Shown: one piece after another, positions 7,909 to 15,381 of the stretch
How positions within the stretch are numbered: position 1 is the first letter of the stretch
Layout: every line of letters begins with the position of its first letter
Origin: Natrinema versiforme JCM 10478
Lineage (GTDB): Archaea > Halobacteriota > Halobacteria > Halobacteriales > Natrialbaceae
Length of the DNA stretch: 64,000 nt
Assembly (NCBI RefSeq): GCF_000337195.1
Contig: NZ_AOID01000026.1
Coordinates: forward strand, 1 to 64,000
Direction: 5' to 3'
The notes under the pieces: model-generated
The model's database searches: none
Seen by the model: the letters and a program-made list of their open reading frames with translations, nothing else
What the model was told of the DNA's origin: nothing
Made by a program: the position numbers and the translations under genes

Positions 7909-8217
7909 ATGGATTCACAGCACTCCAATCGAGTCGCCGACGATGCACAGACGCCAGTGTCGATTCGCGTCGTCGAAGCGGTCGCGAAACGAGACGGAAT
8001 CGACCCGCTCGAGGTCTCGCCGCCGCTTCACGACGCGATCGATTCGACCGCGCTCGATAATCTCTTCGCGCCGACCCGCTCCGGGACGCGTGACGCCGGC
8101 TCCGTGTCGTTCACCTATCGCGGACACGGCGTTCGCGTCGAGAGCGATGGCCGGATCGAGTTCGACTCCGAGACCGAAAGGGATTCAGGAGTTCGGTCGG
8201 AGACAGAGTCACGATGA
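7909..8217 (+). CDS. HalOD1 output-domain protein
   Basis: A 102-residue stand-alone HalOD1 domain: PVSIRVVEAVAKRDGIDPLE, then PLHDAIDSTALDNLFAPT and VSFTYRGHGVRVESDGRIEF, the usual pattern of this haloarchaeal output domain. The domain is named for its presence at the ends of haloarchaeal signalling proteins; its molecular role is not established. The ATGA overlap at 8214-8217 couples it to a small zinc-finger-like protein. A strong TATA box at 7880-7887 drives the pair. Confidence 0.88.
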   Translation: MDSQHSNRVADDAQTPVSIRVVEAVAKRDGIDPLEVSPPLHDAIDSTALDNLFAPTRSGTRDAGSVSFTYRGHGVRVESDGRIEFDSETERDSGVRSETESR

Positions 8218-8411
8218 AGTACTGCCTCGACTGCGACTGGAGTCTGAACGCGGCCGACGAACCGTCCCAGCGCGACCGCTCACAGGCGGCCATCGATCAC
8301 CACGTCGAGACGGGACACACGATCGACTCGAGCGAATCGATCGTCCGCCCGACCGCGCCCGACGTCCCCGGGTCGGTTCTCGTTCGCGATCTGGTCCCCT
8401 CGAGCGACTGA
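8214..8411 (+). CDS. Small zinc-finger-like protein (CxxC...HH...H)
   Basis: A 65-residue protein starting MKYCLDCDWSLNA, with a CxxC knuckle near the N-terminus and AAIDHHVETGHT about 20 residues later, which supplies His ligands. Together they look like a single zinc-binding site. The C-terminal third is short and polar. It overlaps the HalOD1 gene by four bases and so is almost certainly translated with it. It may bind nucleic acid or mediate protein contacts; nothing more can be said from sequence. Confidence 0.82.
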   Translation: MKYCLDCDWSLNAADEPSQRDRSQAAIDHHVETGHTIDSSESIVRPTAPDVPGSVLVRDLVPSSD

Positions 8412-8448
8412 GCGGTCGATCGTCCCAGAACAGACCCGCGCGGCCGCG

Positions 8449-8712
8449 CTACTCGTAGTGTTCCTCGAGGTAGTCGACGATATCCTCGCTCTCGTAGAGT
8501 TGTTCTCCGCGGTCGGTATCGACGAGGAACGGGATCGCGTCCTCGCCGCCGAGGTCCGTCATCGCCCGCTGGGCCCACTCGTTGAGCACGTCGCCGCCCT
8601 CGTGGCCGGGCCGCCGGGGGTTGTGAATCACGTACGAGACGCCGAGATCCGTCAGTTTCTCGCGGACCGTACTGCTGTGTGGACAGCCCTCGGCCTGATA
8701 GAGTTCGAGCAT
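8449..8712 (-). CDS. Glutaredoxin/GST N-terminal-like protein with CPHS active site
   Basis: An 87-residue thioredoxin-fold protein: MLELYQAEGCPHSSTVREKL gives the first strand and a CPHS motif, and AIPFLVDTDRGEQLYESEDI holds the cis-Pro loop and the family's ESEDI glutathione-type helix start. The second active-site Cys is Ser, as in monothiol glutaredoxins. It is probably a cytoplasmic thiol-redox protein. Start 8712 was chosen because a TATA-like GTTATAC lies at about 8738-8744 on the minus strand; the longer frame runs through it. Confidence 0.85.
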   Translation of the reverse strand: MLELYQAEGCPHSSTVREKLTDLGVSYVIHNPRRPGHEGGDVLNEWAQRAMTDLGGEDAIPFLVDTDRGEQLYESEDIVDYLEEHYE

Positions 8713-8857
8713 CAGGGCTTCCGACCACGCCGGGTCGTATAACCGTTGGCCGCGCACCGTCCGGCGATCACGATTGGTAACCGATTCGCGGTATTCACCC
8801 ATTCTTACCATTCTATCGACAGGAAAGCTTATGCCGGGATACTCGGGTTATCGGAGC

Positions 8858-9190
8858 ATGGCACGCGATCAACCGGTACAGAACCGGACCGCCGCGGCTG
8901 CAACTGACAGTACACTTCCAAATCTCGTGACGATCGTCGGACGGGGTGTCCCTTCGAACTACGAGATCGCCGTCGATGGCGACCTCGAGATGCTCGCCGA
9001 CGATCCCATCGCCGAGGGCACCGTCATCGCTGGCAGCGTCGCCGAGGGTGCAATCGACGTCGGCGTCCAGCGCTTCCGCTTTTCGGGCCAGATGGCGAAC
9101 GTCCGACTCGTCGACTGGAACGGCAACGAAGCGCCCGACTCCGCGAGCGTCCCGACGGTCCACGTCGAGTACGGCGCGCCGAATCGGTAA
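8858..9190 (+). CDS. Conserved haloarchaeal hypothetical protein
   Basis: A 110-residue protein I cannot assign. A charged N-terminus of about 20 residues is followed by LVTIVGRGVPSNYEIAVDGD and a run of short beta strands (VIAGSVAEGAIDVGVQRFRF), suggesting a small beta domain. There are no cysteines, membrane segments or catalytic motifs. CTTATGCC near 8828-8834 is a plausible TATA element for a leaderless start at 8858. It is divergent from the glutaredoxin-like gene. Confidence 0.7.
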   Translation: MARDQPVQNRTAAAATDSTLPNLVTIVGRGVPSNYEIAVDGDLEMLADDPIAEGTVIAGSVAEGAIDVGVQRFRFSGQMANVRLVDWNGNEAPDSASVPTVHVEYGAPNR

Positions 9191-9346
9191 CTTCGAAGCG
9201 GTCGACTCCGGGGAGGGGTTTCTGCGGCTCCGTACAGTTCGATTACACACTCCAGAGCGCCAGCAGTGCGACCGCTGTAGAGAGTAGCGCGCTCGAGTCA
9301 CGACGATTCGAAAATCGGCTCGCCGGAGCGGTCGCCCACCGACCGA

Positions 9347-10699
9347 TCAGTCGTCGTCGGTCGCGCCGATCCCCGCGTCAGCGTTGGCGGTGATGGCCGA
9401 CGGCGGCGCGAGCGGGCCGTCGTCGGCGTCGAACTCCGGATTGAACAGTTGGAGGGCAGTGTGGATGGTGCTCCAGTCGTCCTCAGCCGCTGCCTCGCGC
9501 AGACTCTTGGTCGGCGGGGCGAGCAACTGGTTGACCAGCGCGTCGGCCATCGCTTCGACGACCTCACGTTGCTCGTCGGAGACGTCCTCTCCGAGGTTCG
9601 AGAGCGCGGTCTCGACCTCTCGTTCCTTGATCCGCTCGGCGGACTCGTACATCGCCGCGATCGCCTCGTCGGCGCGGGCCCGTTTGTACTGCTCGGTCAA
9701 CAGGTCGAACTCCGCGTCGATCATCGCCTCGACCTCGCGGGCCGCGTCAGCCCGCTGCTCGCGGGTCTCCTCGGTGATCGACTCGAGGTCGTCCAGATCG
9801 AAGACCCGAACCGACGGCAGTGCGTCGGCCGCCGGGGAGACGTCCCGCGGCTGGCCGAGGTCGATGACCACCCGCTCGGTCTCGGAGGGCGTCGCCGCAT
9901 CGGCTTCGTCCTCGAGCTGCCGGGGGCCGAGGATCGGCTCCTCGCTGCCGGTCGCCGTGACGACGACATCGGCACGGGGCGCGACGGTATCGAGCGCCTC
10001 GAGCGGCGTGGCCGTCGCGTCCGTCTCCTCCGTCTCGTCTTCGATGTCGCTGACGAGATGTTCGGCGTGGGCGACGGTCCGGTTGGCGACGACGAGTTCG
10101 CCGACGCCGGCCGAGGCGAGGCTGCGGGCGGCGACCTGTCCCATCTCGCCGGCACCGACGACCAGCGCGGTCGCCCCCTCGAGGCCGATTTCGGCGGCGG
10201 CCCGCCGCGTCGCGGCCGAGCCCAGCGAGACGACGCCCTCGTTGATCGCCGTTTCGGTGCGGGCGCGCTCGCCGACGTGGATCGCCTTCGTGACGGCGGC
10301 CTCGAGCATCGAGCCGATGCCGCCGGCGTCGCGGGCGTCCTCGTAGGCGGTTCGGACCTGCCCGATGACCTGGTCCTCGCCGAGGATCACCGACTCGAGG
10401 CCGGTGGCCACCCGCAGCAGGTGCTGTACGCTCGCGTCGTGGTCTGTCGTGACGACGGCATCGTCGTCGATCCCGGCGAAAAACTCCTCGAGGGCGGCCC
10501 GACCGACGGCGTGGTCGGCGGCGACGACGTACGCCTCGACGCGGTTACACGTCGAGAGGACGTACGCCTCCTCGATAGCGGGGACGGTCAGGAGTTCCTC
10601 TACGGCGGCTTCCTGACTCTCCGGGCTGGCGTCGGCCAGGTGGTCGACGCTGCCGCTCTCGTGGGTCACTCGCGCGGCAGTGACGACTCCGGTCGACAT
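9347..10699 (-). CDS. hemA: Glutamyl-tRNA reductase
   Basis: A 450-residue enzyme that reduces glutamyl-tRNA(Glu) to glutamate-1-semialdehyde, the first committed step of tetrapyrrole synthesis. The catalytic Cys is residue 51 in VLSTCNRVEAY. The NADPH-binding Rossmann motif is ALVVGAGEMGQVAARSLA, and the C-terminal dimerisation domain is present before an acidic, variable tail. It is the last gene of the operon ahbAB-sirC-hemA. Its ATG overlaps the sirC stop (TGATG), so it is preferred to the GTG one codon upstream. The product is cytoplasmic. Confidence 0.96.
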   Translation of the reverse strand: MSTGVVTAARVTHESGSVDHLADASPESQEAAVEELLTVPAIEEAYVLSTCNRVEAYVVAADHAVGRAALEEFFAGIDDDAVVTTDHDASVQHLLRVATGLESVILGEDQVIGQVRTAYEDARDAGGIGSMLEAAVTKAIHVGERARTETAINEGVVSLGSAATRRAAAEIGLEGATALVVGAGEMGQVAARSLASAGVGELVVANRTVAHAEHLVSDIEDETEETDATATPLEALDTVAPRADVVVTATGSEEPILGPRQLEDEADAATPSETERVVIDLGQPRDVSPAADALPSVRVFDLDDLESITEETREQRADAAREVEAMIDAEFDLLTEQYKRARADEAIAAMYESAERIKEREVETALSNLGEDVSDEQREVVEAMADALVNQLLAPPTKSLREAAAEDDWSTIHTALQLFNPEFDADDGPLAPPSAITANADAGIGATDDD

Positions 10700-11355
10700 C
10701 ACTCCCCATCACCCCCAGTCGATAGTTCCTCGCCGAGCACGTCCTCGATCACTTGACGGTAGTTAGAAGCACCCGTACGTAAAGCTGTCCAAACATCCGG
10801 AGAATTGACGACATCTGTAACGATCTCTCGTCGTCGAGCGGCCGGCACGTCCCGCGATTTGAGTTCCTCGCGCAGTCCCGCGCAGGCGCGGGCCATCTCG
10901 CCGGCCCCGTCGACCGTCTCCTCGAGTTCCTGTCGCAGATACTTGCTTAGGGCGGGTGCCGTGCCGCCGGTCGCGACCGCGACGGTAACGGGGTCCTCGC
11001 GTACGGTCGCGGGAACGACGACGCTATCTACCTCGCGGTCTCCCGATCGGTCCGCCCGGTTGACGAGCGTCCCTCGATCACGGGCCGCGTCCGCGACGGC
11101 CCCGTTGACTGTCGCGTCGTCCGTCGCGGCGACGACCAGGGCGGGCGCGGTCCGCTCGAGCCACGCCGGAACGTCGGCGGCGGCGGGCGCGGCTCGGATC
11201 AGGTCGGCGTCGCCGAAGCCCCGATCGGCGAAGGCCGGACTGACGACGATCACCCGCGCCTCGCGGGCGAAGCGTCGGGCCTTCCGCGCCCCGACGGGCC
11301 CGCCGCCGAAGATCAGCACCGTCTCGTTCGTGAAATCGTGCAGAAGTGGAATCAT
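10699..11355 (-). CDS. Precorrin-2 dehydrogenase / sirohydrochlorin ferrochelatase family
   Basis: A 218-residue SirC/Met8/CysG-N-type protein. It starts with IPLLHDFTNETVLIFGGGPV and the Rossmann GGGPVGARKA, and has VVAATDDATVNGAVADAARD with the conserved Asp in the active-site region. It oxidises precorrin-2 to sirohydrochlorin with NAD; iron insertion may be done by this protein or a separate chelatase. It lies 27 bases downstream of ahbAB and overlaps hemA by one base. The cluster therefore links the making, oxidation and decarboxylation of siroheme precursors. Confidence 0.92.
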   Translation of the reverse strand: MIPLLHDFTNETVLIFGGGPVGARKARRFAREARVIVVSPAFADRGFGDADLIRAAPAAADVPAWLERTAPALVVAATDDATVNGAVADAARDRGTLVNRADRSGDREVDSVVVPATVREDPVTVAVATGGTAPALSKYLRQELEETVDGAGEMARACAGLREELKSRDVPAARRREIVTDVVNSPDVWTALRTGASNYRQVIEDVLGEELSTGGDGE

Positions 11356-11382
11356 TGGAGATAGTATGTCCGTACGGCGTCG

Positions 11383-12465
11383 CTACTGCTCTCTGGTGTT
11401 CGCGTCCGCTCGCGCTGCCATCCGGATGCCGGTCTTCTTCAGTATTTGCGTCGAGTGCAAGGTGTCCCAGTCATCGGGAGTTACGTTCCAGTATTCCTCC
11501 ATCCGTTCCCGAACTTGTTCGACCCGCTGGCGGCTCTCTTCCTCGCTGCGGCCGTGGGTCATCGCGAAGAAGTTGTACGGCCAGACCCCCTCGTGGCGCG
11601 GCCGCTGGTAACAGTGGGTGACGAACGGCAACGCGGCGATCTCGGGGCCCACCTCGGGGACGACCTCGTCCGGGACGTTCCAGACCGTCATCCCGTTTTC
11701 CGTATACCCCAGCGCGTAGTGGTTCGGCACGACGCCGATCCGGCGGATCTTCCCCTCGCGCTCGAACCGTTTGACCGTCTCGAGCACCCACTCGACCTCC
11801 CGTCCGATCGCGTCTGCGATGTCCGCATACGGCGTTTCGGTCGGGGGAAAGCCGTCCTGAATCTCGAGGACGAGATCTCGCTCGGCCGGGGACAGCGTCG
11901 TGGCGTCGGTCGGCTCGACATCGGGACCGAGCACCGAACAGTCGACACCGGCGGCCTCGATATCGCCCCCGCCGTCGAGCGGGCCGTCGACGTAGAACTT
12001 GGCTTCGACGCGAAACTCGCGTCGTTTCGGTAGGTTGTACGTTTCTTGGCCAGTTTCGTCCTCGATCTCGGCCAGGACCTCCGCGACGCGGTCTTCCTCG
12101 GCCACCGAGACGACGAACCAGACGTTCAGATGCGGGTGCTCGCGCTCGTAGTTGTGAGCCACCTCGCGGCGGTCGTTGACGGCCTCGACGATCTCGTCGA
12201 ACCGGTCCTCGGGGGCGTGCATGGCGACCAGCGTCGCCGCGCCGCCGATCTCCTGGGCGTTGACGAGGGCCCCGAACCGCGAGAGCACGCCGCGCTCGTC
12301 AAGGTCGCGAATCGTCTCGAGCAGTGCCGTCGCATCGATGTCGACCCCGTGGTCACGCATGGCCGCCGCGGCGTCCTCGAAGGGCCGTTCCACGACGGGG
12401 AATCCACCCTGAAAGGCGTTGACGACCGCCCGTTCGCGTTCGGTGAGGTCGACGTCCGTACTCAT
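11383..12465 (-). CDS. ahbAB: Siroheme decarboxylase, fused AhbA-AhbB
   Basis: A 360-residue tandem of two Lrp/AsnC-like modules. The first HTH is near residues 5-70 and its ligand domain contains EREHPHLNVWFVVSV. The second module (from about residue 190) has SPAERDLVLEIQDGFPPTET and the siroheme-decarboxylase signature CYQRPRHEGVWPYNFFAMTH. In the alternative heme route the AhbA/AhbB pair converts siroheme to 12,18-didecarboxysiroheme. The subunits are joined in one chain here. Start 12465 is set by a TATA-like TTATAC on the minus strand near 12490; an upstream start would span it. First gene of the operon. Confidence 0.92.
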   Translation of the reverse strand: MSTDVDLTERERAVVNAFQGGFPVVERPFEDAAAAMRDHGVDIDATALLETIRDLDERGVLSRFGALVNAQEIGGAATLVAMHAPEDRFDEIVEAVNDRREVAHNYEREHPHLNVWFVVSVAEEDRVAEVLAEIEDETGQETYNLPKRREFRVEAKFYVDGPLDGGGDIEAAGVDCSVLGPDVEPTDATTLSPAERDLVLEIQDGFPPTETPYADIADAIGREVEWVLETVKRFEREGKIRRIGVVPNHYALGYTENGMTVWNVPDEVVPEVGPEIAALPFVTHCYQRPRHEGVWPYNFFAMTHGRSEEESRQRVEQVRERMEEYWNVTPDDWDTLHSTQILKKTGIRMAARADANTREQ

Positions 12466-12665
12466 ACGAAATCCTCGGGACTGACGGTGTATAAGCGAAT
12501 TGGAACCGTACTCGCCGGGGCTCCGTGCTGTCCGCGCCAGTCGCACGCACCCCAGAAAACACTCGCCCGTTCGACCCGTTATCGTCGCTCTTGAACGTCA
12601 CTGCAGACCCGATCGCAGGACAGCGTTGCGATCGGTGTGTCGATCGCTTCGAGAGCGACGGGCGT

Positions 12666-13070
12666 TCACTCGCCTTCGACGCCGATCACGTCGAAGCCCA
12701 GCTCGCGAACGTCCTCGAGGATCGCCTCGTGGTCGGCGCTTGCCTTGTAGTAGATGACGATGTCGAAACTGCCCTCCCGCAGCAGTTGCTGGCACTCCCA
12801 GACGAACTCCTCGTCCTCGAGGGTCAGTCCCTGATGCTGGTTCGAGGAGAAGTCGGGATCGTCGTTGCCCGAGTGGACGAAGCAGTCTTTCGGATCGTAC
12901 CCGGAGTGTTCGGCGATGATGTCGCCGACGTCGATCGTCGCCTGCATCATCTTGACGTCTTCCTGCCCGTCGTACTCCGTTCGGACGACCGCCCCGTTGA
13001 GGGCGATGTCCCCGGGCTCGAGCAGCGCCTTGGTCCGCCGGTAGAGGTCGTCGTCGATCGCGTCTGGCAT
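12666..13070 (-). CDS. Conserved haloarchaeal hypothetical protein (DUF5778-like)
   Basis: A 134-residue acidic protein. A basic N-terminal helix (YRRTKALLEPGD) is followed by beta strands and a C-terminal SFDIVIYYKASADHEAILED motif that looks like a ferredoxin-like fold. From memory it matches haloarchaeal DUF5778. No metal or nucleotide motif is visible. It is read in the same direction as the ahbAB operon, 200 bases upstream of it, but a separate promoter precedes ahbAB. Function unknown. Confidence 0.75.
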   Translation of the reverse strand: MPDAIDDDLYRRTKALLEPGDIALNGAVVRTEYDGQEDVKMMQATIDVGDIIAEHSGYDPKDCFVHSGNDDPDFSSNQHQGLTLEDEEFVWECQQLLREGSFDIVIYYKASADHEAILEDVRELGFDVIGVEGE

Positions 13071-13206
13071 TGGGCGGCCGTTCGCAGTCCGAACGGATAG
13101 CCGTCACGATTCCCCGTCCGTCAGTCCCGACATACGACGGGATCGGTTCTCACTGTGGACGGGTCACACGCAAGACACATAGTGATCAATGACCTTTTGA
13201 CGAGCA

Positions 13207-14139
13207 ATGAAGCGGTGGCTCCGTCAGCGCGTCGACTCGGCCTACGAGCGGCTGCTCTCTCGAGAAATCTCCGGTGCGCCGACCCATGTCGCGGTGATTC
13301 AGGACGGGAACCGACGGTACGCCCGCAGTCAGGGCGACGACGCCCACGAGGGCCACCGTGCGGGTGCCGAAACGACCGAACGGGTCCTCGAGTGGTGCCA
13401 GGACATCGGCGTCGAGGAACTGACGCTGTATACGTTCTCGACGGAGAACTTCGACCGCCCCGACGAGCAAAACGAGGCGCTGTTCGACCTGCTCTGTGAG
13501 AAACTCCACGACTTCGCGGACGCCGACCGCGTCCACGACAACGAGGTCTGCATTCGCGCGATCGGCGAGACGGACCTGCTCCCCGATCGGGTCCAAGACG
13601 CCGTCGACTACGCCGAACGCCGCACGCAGGACTACGACCGGTTCGTCCTCAACATCGCGCTCGCCTACGGCGGTCGCTCGCGACTGCTCGAGGCCACCCG
13701 CGGGGTCGCTGCGGACGTCGAGAACGGCGACCTCGAGCCCGACGAAATCGACGTCGAGGACATCGAACGCCGGCTGTACGACCGGCCGCTCCGGGATGTC
13801 GACCTGATCATCCGGCCCGCCGGCGAAGAGCGGACCTCGAATTTCCTGCCGTGGCACGCCAACGGCAACGAGGCCGCCGTCTTCTTCTGTACGCCCTACT
13901 GGCCGGAGTTCTCGAAAGCCGACTTCCTCCGGGGCATTCGGACCTACGAACACCGACAGGAGTCGTGGCGACGGACCCGCGCTCGACGCGCGCTAGCCCT
14001 GCTCGGGGCCGTCAGCGAACCCGAACTCGCCGAGGCCCGCTCGGTCGTCGACCGGTTTCGCGACTCGCTCCCCTCCTCGGAACGACCCGACGCGGGGGAC
14101 CTCGAGGCCAACGACTCGAACAGTCGGATCGCGGACTGA
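13207..14139 (+). CDS. uppS: cis-Prenyltransferase, catalytic type (UppS family)
   Basis: A 310-residue member of the polyprenyl diphosphate synthase family, which extends isoprenoid chains in cis to make the lipid carrier for glycosylation. The catalytic P-loop is intact (VAVIQDGNRRYARSQG with the essential Asp and Asn), as are TLYTFSTENFDRP and DLIIRPAGEERTSNFLPW. The C-terminal end after the last conserved helix is EHRQESWRRTR and lacks the RXG motif found near the end of homodimeric enzymes. A 50-residue variable tail follows. A homologue with the reverse pattern lies 0.5 kb away (14616-15248), so a two-subunit enzyme is possible. Confidence 0.93.
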   Translation: MKRWLRQRVDSAYERLLSREISGAPTHVAVIQDGNRRYARSQGDDAHEGHRAGAETTERVLEWCQDIGVEELTLYTFSTENFDRPDEQNEALFDLLCEKLHDFADADRVHDNEVCIRAIGETDLLPDRVQDAVDYAERRTQDYDRFVLNIALAYGGRSRLLEATRGVAADVENGDLEPDEIDVEDIERRLYDRPLRDVDLIIRPAGEERTSNFLPWHANGNEAAVFFCTPYWPEFSKADFLRGIRTYEHRQESWRRTRARRALALLGAVSEPELAEARSVVDRFRDSLPSSERPDAGDLEANDSNSRIAD

Positions 14140-14229
14140 CCGGACCGCACCATCGCCGCTATCGTCGCCATCACTTTTTCCCACCCCACCCAAAGAGCTT
14201 TATCTGTCATTCGAGCAACGATACGTACG

Positions 14230-14619
14230 ATGTCGGCACCGACCAGCGCCCCAGCCATCGACGTCGAGCGGTTCGTTCAGTTCACAGATGTCCCGCTCGA
14301 CGAGGCGTACGCGCTTCTCGCGAACCCCCGAACCCGCCTCACGCTCCACGTCCTCTCGGCGTGTGAACCACCGCTTTCGCTCGGCGGACTCACCAACGCC
14401 GTCGCCTGTCGAGACGACGCCGACGAACACGCCGTTCGCGTTTCGCTCAGCCACGTCGTCCTCCCGAAACTCGAGTCTCACGATGTTCTCGAGTACGACT
14501 GTGAGGGAGATACCGTCCGACTCGACAAGCCGGTCGTCGCCGCCGCCGATCCGGTCGCGGAGCTCGCTGGGGTTCCCAACTCGAGTTCGAACGACCCGCC
14601 GCGTGATTCGGCCGATTAG
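14230..14619 (+). CDS. DUF7344-like winged-helix protein
   Basis: A 129-residue haloarchaeal protein with the pattern LLANPRTRLTLHVLSACEPP, then VRVSLSHVVLPKLESHDVLE and YDCEGDTVRL, which is the winged-helix core of the DUF7344 family. It probably binds DNA or acts in signalling. CTTTATC at about 14195-14201 is a TATA element, giving a leaderless message. Its 3' end overlaps the convergent cis-prenyltransferase gene by four bases. A second member of the family occurs at 27376-27729. Confidence 0.82.
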   Translation: MSAPTSAPAIDVERFVQFTDVPLDEAYALLANPRTRLTLHVLSACEPPLSLGGLTNAVACRDDADEHAVRVSLSHVVLPKLESHDVLEYDCEGDTVRLDKPVVAAADPVAELAGVPNSSSNDPPRDSAD

Positions 14620-15248
14620 CGACCGAAGCGCCGCGACCGATTGCAGTACTCCCGGACCGCCCGCAGAAAGTCCCGCTTGCGGAAGTCACGCCAATTCACG
14701 TCCGTGAAGTACAGCTCCGAGTAGACCGACTGCCAGATCATGAAATCCGAGAGTCGCTCCGCGCCGGTCTTGATCACCAGATCCGGTTCCGACGGAAAGA
14801 CGAGGTGGTCCTCGACGCGCTCGTCGTCGATCTCGGCGGGCGCTAAGTCGCCCGCGTCGACGCGCTCGGCGAGGGTCCGGACCGCGCTGGTGAACTCGTG
14901 TTTGCCGCCGAGCCCGATCCCGATCCGGATCGGCGCGTCGGCTCGCGCTTTGTCCTCCGGGCCGCGGACGGCGACCGGCCGCGGCGCGTCGATCGTCTCG
15001 AGTTCGCGCTGTAAGGCCGGCACCGCCGCCGCGTCGAGGACGCTCACGTAGACGGTGATCTGCGAGGCGTACTCGATCGCCCACTCGAAGAAGTCGGTGA
15101 GCGTCTCGTAGGCACCCCGCTCTAACAGGTCGCGTTCGGTGATCACGAGCGCGACGTGGTCGGGCGGGTCGGCCTCGTGGCGGCGGATCCGAAGGGCCAG
15201 ATACCGTTCGTACAGTCCCACGCCAGTGACTTTCCCGGCCGGTGCCAT
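14616..15248 (-). CDS. cis-Prenyltransferase homologue lacking the catalytic P-loop (NgBR/Nus1-like)
   Basis: A 210-residue UppS-family protein. The C-terminal half is very well conserved: DLVIKTGAERLSDFMIWQS, YSELYFTDVNWRDF and, at the very end, CNRSRRFGR containing the RXG motif. At the N-terminus the catalytic DGN(R/G)R is replaced by HVALVITERDLLERGA, so the Asp required for chain elongation is missing, and the protein is short. This is the pattern of the non-catalytic partner in heteromeric cis-prenyltransferases. Start 15248 is chosen because the longer frame adds an arginine-rich stretch. It is divergent from the DUF92 gene. Confidence 0.88.
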   Translation of the reverse strand: MAPAGKVTGVGLYERYLALRIRRHEADPPDHVALVITERDLLERGAYETLTDFFEWAIEYASQITVYVSVLDAAAVPALQRELETIDAPRPVAVRGPEDKARADAPIRIGIGLGGKHEFTSAVRTLAERVDAGDLAPAEIDDERVEDHLVFPSEPDLVIKTGAERLSDFMIWQSVYSELYFTDVNWRDFRKRDFLRAVREYCNRSRRFGR

Positions 15249-15381
15249 ACGGGTTACGGGTCGTCGCCGTCGATCCCGGCGGGGAAGTCTTCTCCCCGTT
15301 TCGCGCATCTGAGCGGGTCCTACCCGACTCGAGCCGGGTTCACGAAGCTTCAAGTGAACGCCACAGAAAGGGACCGATATC

